A DNA stretch of 64,000 nucleotides from Halictus rubicundus (Eukaryota; Arthropoda; Insecta; Hymenoptera; Halictidae): contig NW_027488841.1 in NCBI RefSeq assembly GCF_050948215.1, positions 234,328 through 298,327 on the forward strand, written 5' to 3'. The notes under the pieces were generated by a model. That model worked only from the letters and a program-made list of their open reading frames with translations. It searched no databases and was not told the origin of the DNA. The translations under genes and the position numbers were made by a program. Shown here in pieces: positions 51,581-61,492 of the stretch (positions within the stretch are counted from its first letter, which is position 1; every line of letters begins with the position of its first letter).

Positions 51581-54500
51581 CTCTATCCTATCCAATCCTC
51601 TATCCTATCCATTCCTCTGTCCTATCATATCCTCTATCCTATCCTATCCTCTATCCTATCCGATCCTCTATCCTCTATCCTATCCTATCCTCTATCCTAT
51701 CCTATCCTCTATGCTATCCTATCCTCTATCCTATCCTATCCTCTATCCTATCCAATCCTCTATCCTATCCATTCCTCTGTCCTATCATATCCTCTATCCT
51801 ATCCTATCCTCTATCCTATCCGATCCTCTATCCTGTATCCTATCCTATCCCCTATCCGATCCTATCCTCTATCCTATCCTATCCTCTATCCTATCCTCTA
51901 TCCTATCCTCTATCCTATCCTCTAACCTATCCTATCCTCTATCCTATCCTATCCTCTATGCTATCCTATCCTCTATCCTATCCTCTATCCTATCCTCTAT
52001 CCTATCCTCTATCCTATCCTATCCTCTATCCTATCCTATCCCCTATGCTATCCTATCCTCTATCCTATCCTATCCTCTATCCTATCCATTCCGCTATCCT
52101 ATCCTATCCTCTATCCTATCCTATCCTCTATCCTATCCTATCCTCTATCCTATCCTATCCTCTATCCTATCCTATCCTCTATCCTCTATCCTCTATCCTA
52201 TCCTATCCTCTATCCGATGCTATCCTCTATCCTATCCTATCCTCTATCCTATCCTATCCTCTATCCTATCCTATCCTCTATCCTATCCTATCCTCTATCC
52301 TATCATATCCTCTATCCTATCCTATCCTCTATACTATTATATCCTCTATCCGACCCTATCCTCTATCCTATCCTATCCTCTATCCTATCCTATCCTCTAT
52401 CCTATCCTATCCTCTATCCTATCCTATCCTCTATCCTATCCCATCCTCTATCCTATCCTATCCTCTATCCTATCCTATCCTCTATCCTATCCTATCTTCT
52501 ATCCTACCCTATCATCTATCCTATCAAATCCCCTATCCTATCCTCTATCCTATCCTATCCTCTATCCTATCCTATCCTCTATCCTCTATCCTATCCTATC
52601 CTCTATCCTATCCTATCCTCTATCCTATCCTATCCTCTATCCTATCCTATCCTCTATCCTATCCTATCCTCTATCCTATCCTATCTTCTATCCTATCCTA
52701 TCCTCTATCCTATCCTATCCTCTATCCTATCCCATCCTCTATCCTATCCTATCCTCTATCCTATCCTATCCTCTATCCTATCCCATCCTCTATCCTATCC
52801 TATCCTCTATCCTATCCTATCCTCTATCCTATTCTATCCTCTATCCTATCCTATCCTCTATGCTATCCTATCCTCTAACCTATCCTATCCTCTATCCTAT
52901 CCTATCCTCTATCCTATCCTATCCTCTATCCTATCCTATCCTCTATCCTATCCTATCCTCTATCCTATCCTATCCTCTATCCTATCCTATCCTGTATCCT
53001 ATCCAATCCTCAATCCTATCCTATCATCTATCCTCTATCCTATCCAATCCTCTATCCTATCCATTCCTCTATCCTATCCTATCCTCTATCCTATCCTATC
53101 CTCTATCCTATCCTATCCTCTATCCTATCCTATCCTCTATCCTATCCTATCCTCTATCCTCTATCCTCTATCCTATCCTATCCTCTATCCGATCCTATCC
53201 TCTATCCTATCCTATCCTCTATCCTATCCTATCCTCTATCCTATCCTATCCTCTATCCTATCCTATCCTCTATCCTATCATATCCTCTATCCTATCCTAT
53301 CCTCTATACTATTATATCCTCTATCCGATCCTATCCTCTATCCTATCCTATCCTCTATCCTATCCTATCCTCTATCCTATCCTATCCTCTATCCTATTCT
53401 ATCCTCTATCCTATCCTATCCTCTATCCTGTCCTATGCTCTATCCTATCCTATCGTCTATCCTATCCTCTATCCTATCCTCTCCTCTATCCTATCCTATC
53501 CTCTATCCTATCCCATCCTCTATCCTATCCTATCCTCTATCCTATCCTATCCTCTATCCTATCCTATCTTCTATCCTACCCTATCATCTATCCTATCAAA
53601 TCCCCTATCCTATCCTCTATCCTATCCTATCCTCTATCCTATCCTATCTTCTATCCTATCCTATCCTCTATCCTATCAAAACCCCTACCCTATCCTCTGT
53701 CCTATCCTATCCTCTATCCTATCCTATCCTCTATCCTCTATCCTATCCTATCCTCTATCCTATCTTATCCTCTATCCTATCCTATCCTCTATCCTATCCT
53801 ATCCCCTATCCTATCCTCTATCCTATCCTATCATCTATCCTCTATCCTATCCTATCTTCTATCCTATCCTATCCTCTATCCTATCAAATCCCCTATCCTA
53901 TCCTCTATCCTATCCTATCATCTATCCTCTATCCTATCCAATCCTCTATCCTATCCTATCCTCTATCCTATCAAATCCCCTATCCTATCCTCTGTCCTGT
54001 CCTATCCTCTATCCTATCCTATCCTCTATCCTATCCTATCCTCTATCCTATCCTATCCTCTATCCTATCCTATCGTCTATCCTATCCTCTATCCTATCCT
54101 ATACTCTATCCTATCCTATCCTCGATCCTATCCTATCCTCAATCCTATCCTTTCCTGTATCCTATCCAATCCTGTATCCTATCCTGTCCTCTATTCTATC
54201 CTACCCTCTATCCTATCCTATCCTCTATCCTATCCTATCCTCTATCCTATCCTATGCTCTATCCTATCCTATCCTCTATCCTATCCTATCGTCTATCCTA
54301 TCCTCTATCCTATCCTATACTCTATCCTATCCTATCCTCCATCCTATCCTATCCTCAAACCTATCCTTTCCTGTATCCTATCCAATCCTGTATCCTATCC
54401 TATCCTCTATCCTATCCTATCTTCTATCCTATCCTATCCTCTATCCTATCCTATCCTCTATCCTATCCTGTCCTCTATCCTATCCTATCTTCTATCCTAT

Positions 54501-56115
54501 CCTATCCTCTATCCTATCCTATCCCCTATCCTATCCTCTATCCTATTCTATCATCTATCCTCTATCCTATCCTATCTTCTATCCTATCCTATCCTCTATC
54601 CTATCAAATCCCCTATCCTATCCTCTATCCTATCCTATCATCTATCCTCTATCCTATCCAATCCTCTATCCTATCCTATCCTCTATCCTATCAAATCCCC
54701 TATCCTATCTTCTGTCCTATCCTATCCTCTATCCTATCCTATCCTCTATCCTATCCTATCCTCTATCCTATCCTATCGTCTATCCTATCCTCTATCCTAT
54801 CCTATACTCTATCCTATCCTATCCTCCATCCTATCCTATCCTCAATCCTATCCTTTCCTGTATCCTATCCAATCCTGTATCCTATCCTATCCTCTATTCT
54901 ATCCTACCCTCTATCCTATCCTATCCTCTATCCTATCCTATCCTCTATCCTATCCTATGCTCTATCCTATCCTATCGTCTATCCTATCCTATGCTCTATC
55001 CTATCCTATCGTCTATCCTATCCTCTATCCTATCCTATCAAATCCCCTATCCTATCCTCTGTCCTATCCTATCCTCTGTCCTATCCTATCCTCTATCCTT
55101 TCCTATTCTCTATCCTATCAAATCCCCTACCCTATCCTCTGTCCTATCCTATCCTATCCTCTATCCTATCCTATCCTCTATCCTATCCTATCCTCTATCC
55201 TCTATCCTATCCTATCCTCTATCCTATCCTATCCTCTATCCTATCCTATCTTCTATCCTATCCTATACTCTATCCTATCCTATCCTCTATCCTATCCTAT
55301 CCTCTATCCTATCCTATCCTCTATCCTATCCTATGCTCTATCCTATCCTATCGTCTATCCTATCCTATGCTCTATCCTATCCTATCGTCTATCCTATCCT
55401 CTATCCTATCCTATCAAATCCCCTATCCTATCCTCTGTCCTATCCTATCCTCTGTCCTATCCTATCCTCTATCCTTTCCTATTCTCTATCCTATCAAATC
55501 CCCTACCCTATCCTCTGTCCTATCCTATCCTCTATCCTATCCTATCCTCTATCCTATCAAATCCCCTATCCTATCCTCTATCCTATCCTATCATCTATCC
55601 TCTATCCTATCCAATCCTCTATCCTATCCTATCCTCTATCCTATCAAATCCCCTATCCTATCCTCTGTCCTATCCTATCCTCTATCCTATCCTATCCTCT
55701 ATCCTATCCTATCCTCTATCCTATCCTATCGTCTATCCTATCCTCTATCCTATCCTATACTCTATCCTATCCTATCCTCCATCCTATCCTATCCTCAATC
55801 CTATCCTTTCCTGTATCCTATCCAATCCTGTATCCTATCCTGTCCTCTATTCTATCCTACCCTCTATCCTATCCTATCCTCTATCCTATCCGATCCTCTA
55901 TCCTCTATCCTATCCTATCCTGTATCCTATCCTATCCTCTATCCTATCCTATCCTCTATCCTATCCTCTATCCGATCCTATCCTCTATCCTATCCTATCC
56001 TCTATCCTATCCTCTATCCTATCCTCTATCCTATCCTCTATCCTATCCTCTATCCTATCCTATCCTCTATCCTATCCTATCCTCTATGCTATCCTATCCT
56101 CTATCCTATCCTATC
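51581..56115 (+). repeat. D-K1-K2-L module 3 (about 4.53 kb)
   Basis: D doublet (51611, 51771), K1 (52330), K2 (53305), CAAAACCCC (53677), then four L elements (54151, 54367, 54854, 55806). From 52217 to about 54000 it matches module 1 at a constant 22396 bp. The first three L spacings, 216 and 487, equal those of module 1; the fourth L is extra and comes with a TATGCTC-TATCGTC series (about 54957-55390). Confidence 0.87.
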
Positions 56116-59100
56116 CTCTATCCTATCCAATCCTCTATCCTATCCATTCCTCTGTCCTATCATATCCTCTATCCTATCCTATCCTCTATCCTATCCGATC
56201 CTCTATCCTCTATCCTATCCTATCCTCTATCCTATCCTATCCTCTATGCTATCCTATCCTCTATCCTATCCTATCCTCTATCCTATCCAATCCTCTATCC
56301 TATCCATTCCTCTGTCCTATCATATCCTCTATCCTATCCTATCCTCTATCCTATCCGATCCTCTATCCTGTATCCTATCCTATCCCCTATCCGATCCTAT
56401 CCTCTATCCTATCCTATCCTCTATCCTATCCTCTATCCTATCCTCTATCCTATCCTATCCTCTATCCTATCCTATCCTCTATGCTATCCTATCCTCTATC
56501 CTATCCTCTATCCTATCCTCTATCCTATCCTATCCTCTATCCTATCCTATCCCCTATGCTATCCTATCCTCTATCCTATCCTATCCTCTATCCTATCCAT
56601 TCCGCTATCCTATCCTATCCTCTATCCTATCCTATCCTCTATCCTATCCTATCCTCTATCCTATCCTATCCTCTATCCTATCCTATCCTCTATCCTATCC
56701 TATCCTCTATCCTCTATCCTCTATCCTATCCTATCCTCTATCCGATGCTATCCTCTATCCTATCCTATCCTCTATCCTATCCTATCCTCTATCCTATCCT
56801 ATCCTCTATCCTATCCTATCCTCTATCCTATCATATCCTCTATCCTATCCTATCCTCTATACTATTATATCCTCTATCCGACCCTATCCTCTATCCTATC
56901 CTATCCTCTATCCTATCCTATCCTCTATCCTATCCTATCCTCTATCCTATCCTATCCTCTATCCTATCCCATCCTCTATCCTATCCTATCCTCTATCCTA
57001 TCCTATCCTCTATCCTATCCTATCTTCTATCCTACCCTATCATCTATCCTATCAAATCCCCTATCCTATCCTCTATCCTATCCTATCCTCTATCCTATCC
57101 TATCCTCTATCCTCTATCCTGTCCTATCCTCTATCCTATTCTATCCTCTATCCTATCCTATCCTCTATGCTATCCTATCCTCTAACCTATCCTATCCTCT
57201 ATCCTATCCTATCCTCTATCCTATCCTATCCTCTATCCTATCCTATCCTCTATCCTATCCTATCCTCTATCCTATCCTATCCTCTATCCTATCCTATCCT
57301 GTATCCTATCCAATCCTCAATCCTATCCTATCATCTATCCTCTATCCTATCCAATCCTCTATCCTATCCATTCCTCTATCCTATCCTATCCTCTATCCTA
57401 TCCTATCCTCTATCCTATCCTATCCTCTATCCTATCCTATCCTCTATCCTATCCTATCCTCTATCCTCTATCCTCTATCCTATCCTATCCTCTATCCGAT
57501 CCTATCCTCTATCCTATCCTATCCTCTATCCTATCCTATCCTCTATCCTATCCTATCCTCTATCCTATCCTATCCTCTATCCTATCATATCCTCTATCCT
57601 ATCCTATCCTCTATACTATTATATCCTCTATCCGATCCTATCCTCTATCCTATCCTATCCTCTATCCTATCCTATCCTCTATCCTATCCTATCCTCTATC
57701 CTATTCTATCCTCTATCCTATCCTATCCTCTATCCTGTCCTATGCTCTATCCTATCCTATCGTCTATCCTATCCTCTATCCTATCCTCTCCTCTATCCTA
57801 TCCTATCCTCTATCCTATCCCATCCTCTATCCTATCCTATCCTCTATCCTATCCTATCCTCTATCCTATCCTATCTTCTATCCTACCCTATCATCTATCC
57901 TATCAAATCCCCTATCCTATCCTCTATCCTATCCTATCCTCTATCCTATCCTATCTTCTATCCTATCCTATCCTCTATCCTATCAAAACCCCTACCCTAT
58001 CCTCTGTCCTATCCTATCCTCTATCCTATCCTATCCTCTATCCTCTATCCTATCCTATCCTCTATCCTATCTTATCCTCTATCCTATCCTATCCTCTATC
58101 CTATCCTATCCCCTATCCTATCCTCTATCCTATCCTATCATCTATCCTCTATCCTATCCTATCTTCTATCCTATCCTATCCTCTATCCTATCAAATCCCC
58201 TATCCTATCCTCTATCCTATCCTATCATCTATCCTCTATCCTATCCAATCCTCTATCCTATCCTATCCTCTATCCTATCAAATCCCCTATCCTATCCTCT
58301 GTCCTGTCATATCCTCTATCCTATCCTATCCTCTATCCTATCCTATCCTCTATCCTATCCTATCCTCTATCCTATCCTATCGTCTATCCTATCCTCTATC
58401 CTATCCTATACTCTATCCTATCCTATCCTCGATCCTATCCTATCCTCAATCCTATCCTTTCCTGTATCCTATCCAATCCTGTATCCTATCCTGTCCTCTA
58501 TTCTATCCTACCCTCTATCCTATCCTATCCTCTATCCTATCCTATCCTCTATCCTATCCTATGCTCTATCCTATCCTATCCTCTATCCTATCCTATCGTC
58601 TATCCTATCCTCTATCCTATCCTATACTCTATCCTATCCTATCCTCCATCCTATCCTATCCTCAAACCTATCCTTTCCTGTATCCTATCCAATCCTGTAT
58701 CCTATCCTATCCTCTATCCTATCCTATCTTCTATCCTATCCTATCCTCTATCCTATCCTATCCTCTATCCTATCCTGTCCTCTATCCTATCCTATCTTCT
58801 ATCCTATCCTATCCTCTATCCTATCCTATCCCCTATCCTATCCTCTATCCTATTCTATCATCTATCCTCTATCCTATCCTATCTTCTATCCTATCCTATC
58901 CTCTATCCTATCAAATCCCCTATCCTATCCTCTATCCTATCCTATCATCTATCCTCTATCCTATCCAATCCTCTATCCTATCCTATCCTCTATCCTATCA
59001 AATCCCCTATCCTATCTTCTGTCCTATCCTATCCTCTATCCTATCCTATCCTCTATCCTATCCTATCCTCTATCCTATCCTATCGTCTATCCTATCCTCT

Positions 59101-61492
59101 ATCCTATCCTATACTCTATCCTATCCTATCCTCCATCCTATCCTATCCTCAATCCTATCCTTTCCTGTATCCTATCCAATCCTGTATCCTATCCTATCCT
59201 CTATTCTATCCTACCCTCTATCCTATCCTATCCTCTATCCTATCCTATCCTCTATCCTATCCTATGCTCTATCCTATCCTATCGTCTATCCTATCCTATG
59301 CTCTATCCTATCCTATCGTCTATCCTATCCTCTATCCTATCCTATCAAATCCCCTATCCTATCCTCTGTCCTATCCTATCCTCTGTCCTATCCTATCCTC
59401 TATCCTTTCCTATTCTCTATCCTATCAAATCCCCTACCCTATCCTCTGTCCTATCCTATCCTATCCTCTATCCTATCCTATCCTCTATCCTATCCTATCC
59501 TCTATCCTCTATCCTATCCTATCCTCTATCCTATCCTATCCTCTATCCTATCCTATCTTCTATCCTATCCTATACTCTATCCTATCCTATCCTCTATCCT
59601 ATCCTATCCTCTATCCTATCCTATCCTCTATCCTATCCTATGCTCTATCCTATCCTATCGTCTATCCTATCCTATGCTCTATCCTATCCTATCGTCTATC
59701 CTATCCTCTATCCTATCCTATCAAATCCCCTATCCTATCCTCTGTCCTATCCTATCCTCTGTCCTATCCTATCCTCTATCCTTTCCTATTCTCTATCCTA
59801 TCCAATCCTCTATCCTATCCTATCCTCTATCCTATCAAATCCCCTATCCTATCCTCTGTCCTATCCTATCCTCTATCCTATCCTATCCTCTATCCTATCC
59901 TATCCTCTATCCTATCCTATCGTCTATCCTATCCTCTATCCTATCCTATACTCTATCCTATCCTATCCTCCATCCTATCCTATCCTCAATCCTATCCTTT
60001 CCTGTATCCTATCCAATCCTGTATCCTATCCTGTCCTCTATTCTATCCTACCCTCTATCCTATCCTATCCTCTATCCTATCCTATCCTCTATCCTATCCT
60101 ATGCTCTATCCTATCCTATCCTCTATCCTATCCTATCGTCTATCCTATCCTCTATCCTATCCTATACTCTATCCTATCCTATCCTCCATCCTATCCTATC
60201 CTCAAACCTATCCTTTCCTGTATCCTATCCAATCCTGTATCCTATCCTATCCTCTATCCTATCCTATCTTCTATCCTATCCTATCCTCTATCCTATCCTA
60301 TCCTCTATCCTATCCTGTCCTCTATCCTATCCTATCTTCTATCCTATCCTATCCTCTATCCTATCCTATCCTCTATCCTATCCTATCCTCTATCCTATCC
60401 TGTCCTCTATCCTATCCTATCTTCTATCCTATCCTATCGTCTATCCTATCCTCTATCCTATCCTATACTCTATCCTATCCTATCCTCCATCCTATCCTAT
60501 CCTCAATCCTATCCTTTCCTGTATCCTATCCAATCCTGTATCCTATCCTGTCCTCTATTCTATCCTACCCTCTATCCTATCCTATCCTCTATCCTATCCT
60601 ATCCTCTATCCTATCCTATGCTCTATCCTATCCTCTATCCTATCCTATCAAATCCCCTATCCTATCCTCTGTCCTATCCTATCCTCTATCCTATCCTATC
60701 AAATCCCCTATCCTATCCTCTGTCCTATCCTATCCTCTGTCCTATCCTATCCTCTTTCCTTTCCTATCCTCTATCCTATCCTATCCTCTTTCCGATCCTA
60801 CCCTCTATCCTATCCTATCCTCTATCCTATCCTATCCTCTATCCTATCCTATCCTCTATCCTATCCTCTATCCTATCCTATCCTCTATCCTATCAAATCC
60901 CCTACCCTATCCTCTGTCCTATCCTATCCTCTATCCTATCCTATCCTCTATCCTATCCTATCCTCTATCCTATCCTATCCTCTATCCTATCCTATCCTCT
61001 ATCCTCTATCCTATCCTATCCTCTATACTATCCTATCCTCTATCCTATCCTATATTCTATCCTATCCTATCCTCTATCCTATCCTATCCTCTATCCTATC
61101 CTATCCTCTATCCTATCAAATCCCCTATCCTATCCTCTATCCTATCCTATCATCTATCCTCTATCCTATCCAATCCTCTATCCTATCCTATCCTCTATCC
61201 TATCAAATCCCCTATCCTATCCTCTGTCCTATCCTATCCTCTATCCTATCCTATCCTCTATCCTATCCGATCCTCTATCCTCTATCCTATCCTATCCTGT
61301 ATCCTATCCTATCCTCTATCCTATCCTATCCTCTATCCTATCCTCTATCCGATCCTATCCTCTATCCTATCCTATCCTCTATCCTATCCTCTATCCTATC
61401 CTCTATCCTATCCTCTATCCTATCCTCTATCCTATCCTATCCTCTATCCTATCCTATCCTCTATGCTATCCTATCCTCTATCCTATCCTATC
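56116..61492 (+). repeat. D-K1-K2-L module 4 (about 5.38 kb)
   Basis: D doublet (56146, 56306), K1 (56858), K2 (57612), CAAAACCCC (57984), then six L elements (58458, 58674, 59161, 59998, 60214, 60515). K1 to K2 is 754 bp here versus 975 in modules 1, 2, 3 and 5, so about 221 bp were lost, equal to 13 units of 17 bp. The first L triplet repeats the 216 and 487 spacings; the second starts with 216 again and then shortens to about 301. From K2 onward it matches module 3 at 4307 bp as far as the first L element. Confidence 0.87.
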
